Source: UBA4416 sp040387555
GTDB lineage: Bacteria > Bacteroidota > Bacteroidia > B-17B0 > Aurantibacillaceae
Assembly: GCA_040387555.1 (NCBI GenBank)
Contig: JAZKDO010000003.1
Coordinates: 62,001 to 126,000 of the forward strand
Direction of reading: 5' to 3'
DNA: 64,000 bases
The notes beneath the pieces were generated by a model. It was not told the DNA's origin, did not search any database, and was given only the letters and a program-made list of their open reading frames with translations. Of the stretch, positions 26,804 through 35,700 are shown piece by piece (position 1 is the stretch's first letter; every line of letters begins with the position of its first letter). The translations under genes and the position numbers were made by a program.

Positions 26804-27934
26804 ATGATCTTCGCATCCTACAATAATATAATTAGCCCCTTAGGTTTTACTACTCAGGAAAATTATGACGCGGTTTCTAATTCAGAAGTCGGGGTAAGGA
26901 AAATTAAATTTCTTTTTTCTGAAGAACCGTTTTGTGTTTCTAAAATTGAAGACGACAAAATTCAAAAATATGCTTCCGTTATTAAAAACTCTGATGCCTA
27001 TACTAAATTAGAACAACTCAGTATACTATCCATTCAGGATGTAATTAACCAAAGCAGGATAGATCCTAAAGATGAACGGACTTTATTAATTTATTCTACT
27101 ACTAAGGGCAACATCGATATTCTTGAAAAGAAATATGCAAATATTGACTCGAAGCGGGTTTACTTATCTGAATTCGGAAAGCAATTGCAAACTTATTTTA
27201 CGCTTAAACATACACCGATCATATTATCCAATGCTTGTATTTCAGGCATCTTAGGAATTATTATTGCCAAGCGATTTATTGAATTGGGTACTTATGATAA
27301 TGTGTTGGTATGCGGTGGAGATATTTTATCTGAGTTTACAATTAGTGGATTCAAATCTTTCAATGCTTTGAGTAGTGAGCCTAGCAAACCATTCGATGCT
27401 AATCGCATTGGAATTAATTTGGGAGAAGCAGTTTCTACTATTTTAATTACCAATAAAGAAGAATTGGCAGCCCCCTACAACACTCAAATTATTAGTGGAT
27501 CATCGGCTAATGATGCTAATCACATTTCTGGTCCATCACGAACGGGTGATGGATTATTTCAATGCTTGACAGAAATTTTAAAATCAAATGATAAGGAAAT
27601 TGGATTTATTTCCGCACATGGTACCGCAACACTTTTTAATGATGAGATGGAATCCATCGCATTTGAAAGAGCAGGTTTGTCTGGCGTTCCGGTAAATAGT
27701 CTGAAAGGATATTACGGGCATACACTAGGTGCGGCTGGAGTTTTAGAAACAGTATTGTCTTTAGAGTCCATGAAACACCAGCGATTAATAAAATCTGAAG
27801 GATACGAGACAAAAGGAGTTAGCGGCAATATTATGATGATTGAATCACATCAGGATAAATTCTTTTCCTCTTTTATAAAAACTGCTTCCGGCTTTGGAGG
27901 CTGCAATGCAGCGGCGCTGTTTAGAAAAATATAA
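26804..27934 (+). CDS. Beta-ketoacyl-ACP synthase (FabF-like, KS1)
   Basis: Ketosynthases extend an acyl chain by condensing it with malonyl-ACP. The 376-residue protein has an intact catalytic triad: Cys145 in SNACISG, His272 in SAHGTAT and His306 in GYYGHTLGAAG. The sequence is divergent from housekeeping FabF, shorter by about 35 residues, and has an unusual N-terminus. It is the first of three KS genes in this block, separated from the others by a MITE-like repeat. It resembles the KS enzymes of aryl-polyene/flexirubin-type clusters, but I see none of the reductase, dehydratase or ammonia-lyase genes of a full cluster. Confidence 0.85.
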   Translation: MIFASYNNIISPLGFTTQENYDAVSNSEVGVRKIKFLFSEEPFCVSKIEDDKIQKYASVIKNSDAYTKLEQLSILSIQDVINQSRIDPKDERTLLIYSTTKGNIDILEKKYANIDSKRVYLSEFGKQLQTYFTLKHTPIILSNACISGILGIIIAKRFIELGTYDNVLVCGGDILSEFTISGFKSFNALSSEPSKPFDANRIGINLGEAVSTILITNKEELAAPYNTQIISGSSANDANHISGPSRTGDGLFQCLTEILKSNDKEIGFISAHGTATLFNDEMESIAFERAGLSGVPVNSLKGYYGHTLGAAGVLETVLSLESMKHQRLIKSEGYETKGVSGNIMMIESHQDKFFSSFIKTASGFGGCNAAALFRKI

Positions 27935-27940
27935 CTAGAT

Positions 27941-28079
27941 TTAACCACATAGAAACATAGAATATATTTTGAATAAGTTGAAGAATAGGAAACACATAGT
28001 AAGAAGCGACGCTTCCTTTTCTATGTTTTACTTCCTTTGCCAATTTATATTTCAAAAATCTATGTGCCTATGTGGTTAA
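27941..28079. repeat. MITE-like 139-bp hairpin element with 21-bp terminal inverted repeats
   Basis: The ends (27941-27961 and 28059-28079) are inverted copies of TTAACCACATAG-N2-ACATAGA with 19 of 21 matching bases. The centre is the palindrome GAAGCGACGCTTC (28003-28015), and the sequence between centre and ends is also partly complementary, so the whole element could fold into one long hairpin. No reading frame for a transposase is present. It fills almost the entire spacer between KS1 and the next gene and lies six bases after the KS1 stop. Confidence 0.75.
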
Positions 28080-28088
28080 GAAATAACA

Positions 28089-28736
28089 ATGGGGATCATC
28101 ACATCATATACACACATCAAACATAACCAGGTTTCTGTTAATGGACAGATCGTATTTCAATCTGATAATTCATTAAGCTTAGCAGAGTTTTTATCTGAGG
28201 CCTATAAAACTCTTGACATTAAGTATCCAAAATTTCATAAGATGGATGCACAATGTAAGTTGGGTTTTTTGTGTACTGAATTTGCATTAAAGGGAACAAC
28301 CTTTCTACCTGATAATTATCTTAATAAAACAGCTATCGTATTATCAAATAATGCCTCAAGCCTCGATACGGATCGTACACATCAACATTCCATTGATGAC
28401 AAATCAAACTATTTTCCGTCGCCCGCAGTGTTCGTATATACGCTCCCAAACATCACTATTGGAGAACTTGCCATTAAACATAAAATAACCGGGGAAAATG
28501 CTTTTTTTGTATCATCACATTTTGACCCAACGCTATTGATTAATTACACGGAATCATTGATAAACAATGAAACACAGGCGGCTATTGTTGGATGGGTTGA
28601 TGTGGATGGCGCAAATTACGAAGCCTTTATTTTTTTAGTTGAAACATCAGAAAATATAAATAAAAATAGTATTTTTAAACCTCTGAATATAAGCAGTGTT
28701 ATAACATTATACAATCAAACTAAATGGACGCATTAA
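28089..28736 (+). CDS. KS-like half protein without active-site Cys
   Basis: The 215-residue protein is about half the size of a ketosynthase. Its middle part (YFPSPAVFVYTLPN, about residues 114-127, and the following segment ending in FLVETSE) looks like the N-terminal half of a thiolase-fold protein, but no Cys in a T-A-C-S-like context is present. Proteins of this size are sometimes annotated as 3-oxoacyl-ACP synthase next to KS-ACP pairs in Bacteroidota. It may be a non-catalytic partner. It overlaps the following ACP gene by 13 bases in another frame, strong evidence for coupled expression. Confidence 0.6.
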   Translation: MGIITSYTHIKHNQVSVNGQIVFQSDNSLSLAEFLSEAYKTLDIKYPKFHKMDAQCKLGFLCTEFALKGTTFLPDNYLNKTAIVLSNNASSLDTDRTHQHSIDDKSNYFPSPAVFVYTLPNITIGELAIKHKITGENAFFVSSHFDPTLLINYTESLINNETQAAIVGWVDVDGANYEAFIFLVETSENINKNSIFKPLNISSVITLYNQTKWTH

Positions 28737-28981
28737 TAGAAAAATTAAAAGGGCAAATTATTGAACAGCTTAATTTGGCTGAAGTAAAACCGGAAGAGAT
28801 CAATCCTGATTCTCCATTATTTGGAGAAGGTTTAGGTTTGGATTCAATTGATGCATTAGAGTTAATCGTATTATTGGAAAAACATTATGGAATTAAGATT
28901 CAGGATCCTAAAGACGGGAAAACTATTTTTCAATCTTTAAGAACTATGGCTGAATACATCAAGTCTCAAGGTAAATCATAA
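28724..28981 (+). CDS. Acyl carrier protein
   Basis: The 85-residue acidic protein has the phosphopantetheine attachment site GLDSIDALEL with Ser41, and helix II and III patterns of ACPs. It is not the housekeeping AcpP: it contains the GLGLDSID form common to dedicated secondary-metabolite or lipid carrier proteins. It overlaps the KS-like half protein gene and lies seven bases before KS2, so it is probably the carrier for the ketosynthases encoded around it. Confidence 0.92.
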   Translation: MDALIEKLKGQIIEQLNLAEVKPEEINPDSPLFGEGLGLDSIDALELIVLLEKHYGIKIQDPKDGKTIFQSLRTMAEYIKSQGKS

Positions 28982-28988
28982 TTTTACA

Positions 28989-30182
28989 TTGTCTCAACGA
29001 GTTTATATTACCGGATTAGGAATGATTTCGGCTATTGGTAACAATGTGCCTGAATCTTTTTTGTCATTATCCCAATCTAAAACCGGCATCGGAAAGATCA
29101 ATCATTTAACAACACGTTATAAAGATGAATTTCTGGCGGGGGAGATTAAATTATCCAATGCGGAATTAGCAGATCTTGTAAAGGACAATAATCCTGCTTT
29201 AAATCGTAATTCTTACATTGCCATGTTGGCTGCTAAAGAAGCGGTTCTTAATTCTGGAATTGATACTAAGGATGGTTTGCGCACAGGAGTTATTTCCTCA
29301 ACTACTGTTGCCGGAATGAGCAAAACAGAACTGTATTACAAGGAACTGTTCGAAAAAGATGAACACCTGGATGTATTGGATACCCACGACTGCGGAGATA
29401 GTACTGAACGTATTGCTGATTACATTGGCAATGTGGATTATGTAACAACTATTTCTACGGCATGTTCGTCTGCAGCTAATGCTATTATGTTAGGTTGCCG
29501 AATGATTAAGCATGGACAATTAGACAGGGTAGTTGTTGGTGGCGTTGATGCTTTATCAAAATTTACATTTAACGGATTTAATACTCTAATGATCCTGGAC
29601 CGAGAATGGTGTAAACCATTTGACGAAAATAGAAAAGGATTGAATTTAGGAGAAGGTGCAGCATTTGTAGTTATAGAAGGAGAGAATGCGTTGAACCTGA
29701 GAAAAGGAAAACCCTTGGCAGAAGTGATCGGTTATGCCAACACTAATGATGCTTATCATCAGACCGCATCCTCACCAGAGGGTTATGGAGCTACTATGGC
29801 GATTCAGCAGGCATTAGGAATGAGCGGCTTGAAACCCACTGATATTGATTACATCAATATGCACGGAACAGGAACTCCCAATAATGATTTATCCGAAAGT
29901 AAAGCTACCATTGCCGTATTTGGAAACCAGGTGCCAAAATTCAGTTCAACAAAAGCATTTACCGGCCATACTTTAGCGGCTGCTGCAAGTATCGAAGCCG
30001 TTATATCAGTTTTGTCTTTACAGAATAGTATGATTTTCCCGAATTTAAATTTTACTACCCCTATTATAGAAACAGGGTTAATTCCTGAAACCACGTTACT
30101 ACATACGCCTTTAAATACGATTCTTTCTAATTCATTTGGATTTGGAGGAAACTGTTCATCTTTATTATTTAAGAAAGTCTAA
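28989..30182 (+). CDS. Beta-ketoacyl-ACP synthase (FabF-like, KS2)
   Basis: The 397-residue protein has the complete KAS II-type triad: Cys159 in STACSSA, His292 in MHGTGT and His327 in FTGHTLAAAAS. It is the best candidate for the catalytic KS of this cluster, likely paired with the chain-length-factor-like protein that follows after three bases. The start is TTG at 28989 (giving M-SQRVYITGLG), since the typical KS N-terminus begins exactly there and no ATG precedes it. Confidence 0.92.
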   Translation: MSQRVYITGLGMISAIGNNVPESFLSLSQSKTGIGKINHLTTRYKDEFLAGEIKLSNAELADLVKDNNPALNRNSYIAMLAAKEAVLNSGIDTKDGLRTGVISSTTVAGMSKTELYYKELFEKDEHLDVLDTHDCGDSTERIADYIGNVDYVTTISTACSSAANAIMLGCRMIKHGQLDRVVVGGVDALSKFTFNGFNTLMILDREWCKPFDENRKGLNLGEGAAFVVIEGENALNLRKGKPLAEVIGYANTNDAYHQTASSPEGYGATMAIQQALGMSGLKPTDIDYINMHGTGTPNNDLSESKATIAVFGNQVPKFSSTKAFTGHTLAAAASIEAVISVLSLQNSMIFPNLNFTTPIIETGLIPETTLLHTPLNTILSNSFGFGGNCSSLLFKKV

Positions 30183-30185
30183 AAT

Positions 30186-31247
30186 TTGGTTAAGGCATAC
30201 ATAAACGGCACCGGTTGCATTTCACCGCAAAACTCCATAGATAGTGAGTGGTTTTTTGACACAATCAATCCTGCTAAAGGAGATTACTTTGATGCCATTG
30301 AGCCTTCATACAAAGAATTTATAGCTCCCAATTTATTACGCCGTATGGGACGTGCTATAAAAATGGGCGTAGCCGCAGGAAATATTGCGATAAAACAAGC
30401 GGATATTCAAAAAGTGGATGGAATTATTACCGGTACCGGACTTGGTTGTTTTGAAGACAGTGAACGGTTTTTGCTTGCCATTTTAAATAACGATGAACAA
30501 TTTTTAACACCTACATCTTTTATTCAATCTACGCACAACACTGTTGGCTCTCAAATAGCGTTAATCATGAAATGCCATGATTACAATTTCACATACGTGC
30601 ATAGAGGTTTTTCATTTGAAAGTACCTTACAGGATGCCTTAATGTTATTTGAAGAGGGCAAGGAAACTATTTTGGTTGGAGGTATTGAAGAACACACCCC
30701 AAATTTTATTATTTTAAATAGAAAAGCTCATAAGTTCCAGGAACAAAATACTGGATTACCAATTTGGCGATCGAAAACACCGGGGATTCAAATGAGTGAA
30801 GGCACTGCTTTTTTTGTATTGAATAAAACCAAAACAGAAAAGAGCTTGGCGAGTTTAGATGGGATACAAACTTTGTATAAACCAAAAACAGCTGCTGATA
30901 TTTTAGCGAAATTAATTTCATTTTTAAAAATTCACAACTTGTCGCTGACAGACATTGATGTGACCTTAATGGGATTTAGTGGGGATGCGAATTTTGATTC
31001 GAGGCTTCAGGAGCTATTACCAACGATTGAAAAAGAATCAGTAGCAGCATGTTACAAAAACGTCTGTGGAGAATATCACACCGCTTCCGCATTTGCCATG
31101 TGGACAGCCACAAAAATTATTGAAAGGCAAATGTTACCAAAGGTTTTGTCTGTTAGCGACAAAAAACCTTCTGGAATAAAACATGTATTAATTATCAATC
31201 AATACTTAGGTATTAATTATTCGTTTACATTGCTATCACAATGCTAA
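30186..31247 (+). CDS. Ketosynthase-like chain-length-factor-type protein (no active-site Cys)
   Basis: The 353-residue protein keeps the thiolase fold but has lost catalysis: where KS enzymes have T-A-C-S it reads QSTHNTVGSQ (His117), and in place of the first His motif it has GFSGDAN. Only the last His region (CGEYHTASAF) is preserved. This is the pattern of chain-length factors in aryl-polyene-type systems, which pair with a catalytic KS. The start is TTG at 30186, as no ATG occurs near the natural N-terminus (VKAYINGTGCISPQ). Its end overlaps the deacetylase gene by seven bases. Confidence 0.82.
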   Translation: MVKAYINGTGCISPQNSIDSEWFFDTINPAKGDYFDAIEPSYKEFIAPNLLRRMGRAIKMGVAAGNIAIKQADIQKVDGIITGTGLGCFEDSERFLLAILNNDEQFLTPTSFIQSTHNTVGSQIALIMKCHDYNFTYVHRGFSFESTLQDALMLFEEGKETILVGGIEEHTPNFIILNRKAHKFQEQNTGLPIWRSKTPGIQMSEGTAFFVLNKTKTEKSLASLDGIQTLYKPKTAADILAKLISFLKIHNLSLTDIDVTLMGFSGDANFDSRLQELLPTIEKESVAACYKNVCGEYHTASAFAMWTATKIIERQMLPKVLSVSDKKPSGIKHVLIINQYLGINYSFTLLSQC

Positions 31248-31981
31248 AATTTTGGCCTACTACCATTATTTTTTTAATGGGACTCATAGCCTTTTTTTTT
31301 CTTCGACAACCATTTCAATTAAGCATCTGGTTCCTTATTATTTGGATTAAATTATTTCTTGTTGTACAGTTTTGCGGCGCTTATTTTATCGGCTTAAATT
31401 TTCATTTGAGTTCTGTTAACAGCTTGACAACAAGTGAAAATAAAGTAATGTTAACCTTTGACGATGGACCTCATAATCCAAATACATCAAGGGTGTTAGG
31501 CGTTCTTAAAAAACACAAGGTTAATGCTGTTTTCTTTTTGATAGGAAAAAACATCATAGGCAATGAGGCTGTTGTGGAACAAATTACTCATGAGGGTCAT
31601 CAGATTGGAAATCATAGTTTTTCTCACGATCACTGGATCGATGTTTGGTCGATAAAGAAAGTTACTGATGATTTTACACGTTGTGATACATTGATAAAAC
31701 AGCATCAACCGTCTAAATTATTTCGTCCCCCTTATGGCGTAACAAATCCTAATATTGCAAAAGCGGTTAAGGTATTAAAACTGCAATCTATTGGTTGGAA
31801 TGTAAGAAGCTACGACACTAGTACTAAAAACATAGAAAAAATTAAACAACGAATCCTATCTCAACTAAAACCAGGTGCAATTATTTTATTACATGATCGA
31901 TTGGATTTTATGCCTGAATTATTGGATGATCTTATTCAAGCTATTAAAGAAAAGGGTTATGTTTTTGCCGAAAAACTTTAA
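31241..31981 (+). CDS. Membrane-anchored polysaccharide deacetylase (NodB/CE4 fold)
   Basis: The 246-residue protein has two hydrophobic segments at its N-terminus (about residues 5-50) and a CE4 domain (about 68-245). The catalytic motifs are complete: TFDDGP with Asp74 and Asp75, HSFSH with metal ligands His125 and His129, RPPYG, and the C-terminal LLHDR motif. CE4 enzymes remove acetyl groups from amino sugars or related substrates. Deacetylases of this kind occur in flexirubin/aryl-polyene-like clusters, where their substrate is unclear. The gene overlaps the preceding KS-like gene, and its stop overlaps that of the convergent lipoprotein gene. Confidence 0.9.
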   Translation: MLKFWPTTIIFLMGLIAFFFLRQPFQLSIWFLIIWIKLFLVVQFCGAYFIGLNFHLSSVNSLTTSENKVMLTFDDGPHNPNTSRVLGVLKKHKVNAVFFLIGKNIIGNEAVVEQITHEGHQIGNHSFSHDHWIDVWSIKKVTDDFTRCDTLIKQHQPSKLFRPPYGVTNPNIAKAVKVLKLQSIGWNVRSYDTSTKNIEKIKQRILSQLKPGAIILLHDRLDFMPELLDDLIQAIKEKGYVFAEKL

Positions 31982-32697
31982 GGCTTAACTAATACGCCTG
32001 ATTTCATGTGATTTAAGGAACTGGTAAAAGCGTAATTTTTACCATTAAAATTTTGAATAACAGAATTGCTTAAATTTAGGCTTATAAAAACAGTACTATT
32101 AGGTTGAAATACTGCTAATTCAGCCTCTGAAAAAGAGCATACGGTTTGGTTTACTCCTAAACTTCTATAAACCGAATTTGTAAAATCATTTATTTGAAGA
32201 AAAATACTTGAATTTGGATGATTGCTAATACCAGTTAAATTAAAGTTTAATCCATTACTAATGGAAAAAGAATCTGGTAATTGCGCATTCCCTGAAAAAA
32301 TAGGGTAATTTGGAGTGATTGTATAATTTATAGCTGGCACATCTGAGTTGCCGGAAACCGTCCATACAGAATTAGCCTGATGAATATTTAAAGAATAAGC
32401 TTTGTAAAGATTAGAGGTATTGTTTAGGGTATTACTGTTGAAACTAATGCTTCCTGCATCAATAGTTGTATTACTAGGATTTAATGGATCCGTAAAGAAA
32501 AAAGAGGAAACGGCACTATCTGAACCAGAGTAGGAATTGCCTGTGTAATATTGATAGTAAACCGTTGCCATACTTCCGTATGTATAGCCGGTTGTTAGAA
32601 TGGTACTGTTGTCCGTAATTATTGGTACTGGGCTAGCATTTTTTTTACAGGAAGTAAATGCCATCGTAATTGCAATAATAAATACTAATAATCTCAT
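31978..32697 (-). CDS. Lipoprotein of unknown function
   Basis: The 239-residue protein starts with a lipoprotein signal peptide whose lipobox Cys is at residue 17 (AFTSCKK). The rest is rich in Ser, Asn and Thr and predicted to be beta-rich; I recognise no domain. It is probably on the outer membrane or periplasmic side. Its stop overlaps the stop of the convergent deacetylase gene by four bases. Confidence 0.75.
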   Translation of the reverse strand: MRLLVFIIAITMAFTSCKKNASPVPIITDNSTILTTGYTYGSMATVYYQYYTGNSYSGSDSAVSSFFFTDPLNPSNTTIDAGSISFNSNTLNNTSNLYKAYSLNIHQANSVWTVSGNSDVPAINYTITPNYPIFSGNAQLPDSFSISNGLNFNLTGISNHPNSSIFLQINDFTNSVYRSLGVNQTVCSFSEAELAVFQPNSTVFISLNLSNSVIQNFNGKNYAFTSSLNHMKSGVLVKP

Positions 32698-32781
32698 TTT
32701 ATAAAGCGTAAATTATTCGTTGTACTATTTATATTTTTTGTAATCTAAAGCCCTTAGAACAAAAAAAGATTCATTCCAGCG

Positions 32782-35700
32782 TTACCTTATCAACTTAAAA
32801 TACCCGGTTTTCTTTATAGGATCGCCATCAATATAGGTCTCAACTTCGGTTTGGTAAACATAGGTTTCCATATTTTGAGGAACACCTTTGTAGATTCCAT
32901 CCCAGCCACTTTGTAAGTCAGTAGTCTCATAAATTAATTCTCCCCAACGGTTAAACACTCTGAAGTAATTCAGTTTTTTAATGCCCCAACCATCCACATT
33001 AATAAAATCATTTACTCCATCCCCGTTAGGTGTAAACGCTGTAGGAACATCGACGCTACTTTTACCTTCAATGTATACAGTATACGTGTTGATTCTTTCA
33101 AAACAACTATGTGAATCTTTCACTGTCACACTGTAAATATATTCAACAGTCGGGGATGCAACAGGACTTGGGCAAGTAAGGCAACTTAAATAATCTCCAG
33201 GAGTCCAGGTATAATTAAAGCCGGCGCCAACATACCCTGGGAGAGAAGCAGTTTGACCTATTACAATGCTTGTATCCCATGAAATTGGCGTTGGCGGTTC
33301 TTGTATGGTTACAAGCAACGTATTGGTACCAACACAACCAAAAGCATCATTTGCCGTTACAGAAAAAACAGTGGTTGCACTAAGTGTAGCAACTGGATTC
33401 GTTATATTGGCATTGTTCAGTTCAGCTGCAGGAGTCCATGTATATGTTACGCCGCCGTTAGCCAGTAACTGCGTGGGTTTATTCTGACATGTATCCTTTC
33501 CGCTTAGAGTTAATGTAGGAACCGGGAATATTTGCATGACCTTTTTAATCGTGTCTTTACAATTATGCACGTTATCAGTTATTGATAAAGAAACTGTAAA
33601 TGTGCCCGCACTTCCGTATAAATGGGAAGGATTATTAACTAAGCTAGTGGAACCATCCCCAAAATTCCATGAGGCCGTATTGGAGTTTAGAGAAACATTA
33701 CTAAACAAATCAGTTGTACCAATGCAATGCGCTGTATCAATAAGAGAAATTGAAGAGGGCAGTTCATTATTTCTATTAAAGCGCGCAACAACTTCATAAA
33801 TGTTAATCGGATGTGGTATAGATTTTTTACAAACTGAATCGGCGCTGTAGTAAGTTAACGATGCGTTGGTGGTTCCTCCCGGAGGGTTATAATTATATAC
33901 GTGAGAAATAGGAGATTGTGAAGTTGAATTATAGACAGTTCCGTCTCCGAAATCCCAACCCCATGCAAGTACTTTAGAGCTATCTTTTATTGTGAATTCA
34001 ATAGCCTCCCCCTTACAGATATTTAGTTTATCAATACTAAAGTCAGCGCTTGCGCTATATACTTTTACATATTTTTTTGTTGTATCACAACAACCAAAAG
34101 GAGTACAGTTAATGAGTGTTACGGTATACGTTCCAGTATTAGTGAAAGCCCATCCTGGCGTGAGATTATTTGGTGCGATAGGAGAACCGTCCCCAAAGTT
34201 CCAGTCATTAATAGGATTTGTTGACGATGTATATGGATTAATGGAGTTGTCAGAAAACTGGACTATTGTACCTGCACATGCATTTTGTTTAGTAGGATTA
34301 CTTGTATTCGTGTAGGATATAATTGCTGTTGGGTAATTCTGAACCTGTACAACATAAGGTGTGGAATTTGCCTTACAGCCGGCGCCATCCGCCGAAATTA
34401 AAGTAACATTGTAATTTCCCCCTGTGGTATAAGAATGCGTTACACTCATATTAGTTGTAACTTGGTTTGAGGAACCATCACCATAATTCCAGGTGTAGGT
34501 ATTCACTCCTGAAGCGGTAGCGGATAAAGTGGCTGTGTTACCTGCACACAATTGAGAAGGAGAAGCGCTAATGGTTGGAGAAAAAGGTGCGTTCATTCTC
34601 ACAGGAAAGCTCTTGGTATCAGAACAGCCATGAATGTTAGTAACAGTGAGTGAAATGTTGTAAATTGTGAACGGAGGAGTTGCGGCAGTGTATGTGTGCG
34701 AAGCGTTAGGCGTATTTACTGTGGCGCTACCATCACCAAAATTCCAGGAATAACCACTAATAGTGGCATTAGAAGTCGAAGTTTGAATGGCGGTTAAACT
34801 AAATGACGGTACACAGCCAATAGTGTTAGAAAGCGCAGCATTGGTGGTAACAGAGCTCACGAAAATACTCGTTCTGCTGGTGTCACGGCAACCATTGACA
34901 TCTTTTACAACCAATGAAATTGATTGAGTTCCCGCTCCTAAAGCATAACTGGTTGAAGAGTTGTCGGTGATTACCGGTGGTTGAGTTCCAAAGAACCATA
35001 TATAACCAACACCGCATACACCGTCCACATCCTGGCTACTAACAGCACTGTAATTAGTTGGCACACCGGCACAAGTTACCGTTTGACTTGTGATAATAGA
35101 TTTAATTTCTCTAACCCTTACTTTTAAACTATCTATGCTTGGCAAACAGCCAGTTGCTGAATTCTCTCCTTTTATTACTGCGTCGTAGTCTCCCGTAGCC
35201 GCATAGCTATGAAAAATCGTATGTGGGCCGGCGGCTAATACCGTATCTCTTTGGCCATCACCGTAGCTTATTTCTGCAAACGCGGCATCCTGAAGTAATA
35301 ATTCAAATTTCACTCTAAATACAGAGTCGCATCGGGTAAAAAATCTTCCGGAAACAATAGGGCCTTTAACAAGTACCTGGGTTGGTAGTGTTGTGTCGTG
35401 TTGGCAACCGAAACTATAAGCGGTTAGTGTTAATGGATGATTTCCTGTATGTGTGTATTGCCAGCTGGGATTCGCATCAGAAATGCAATGGGAAAAATAA
35501 GTGGCATCAGAAGTGAGATGCCAGTGATTGACAGAATCCGCTAATGGAGTTAAATTGGTAATCGACACCGGTTCATATGGACATACTACACTTGGAGAAA
35601 ACGAAAAACTAGTATGTGGCGGGGTGGACACATGTATCGGCCATTTGAAAGAAGTGTCTTTGCAGCCTAAAGTATTTTGAATAACAAGAGTAGCAAAATA

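Noticed and set aside
32721..32730. GTACTATTT sequence upstream of the lipoprotein gene, like half of the 49-kb operator
   Set aside because: Only one half-site is present and no ATAGT at the right spacing; single half-sites of this AT-rich kind occur several times in the window by chance.
33266..34315. Plus-strand frames inside the PKD adhesin gene
   Set aside because: They are antisense shadows caused by the Thr/Ser-rich repeats of the adhesin; none has a plausible start context or motif.
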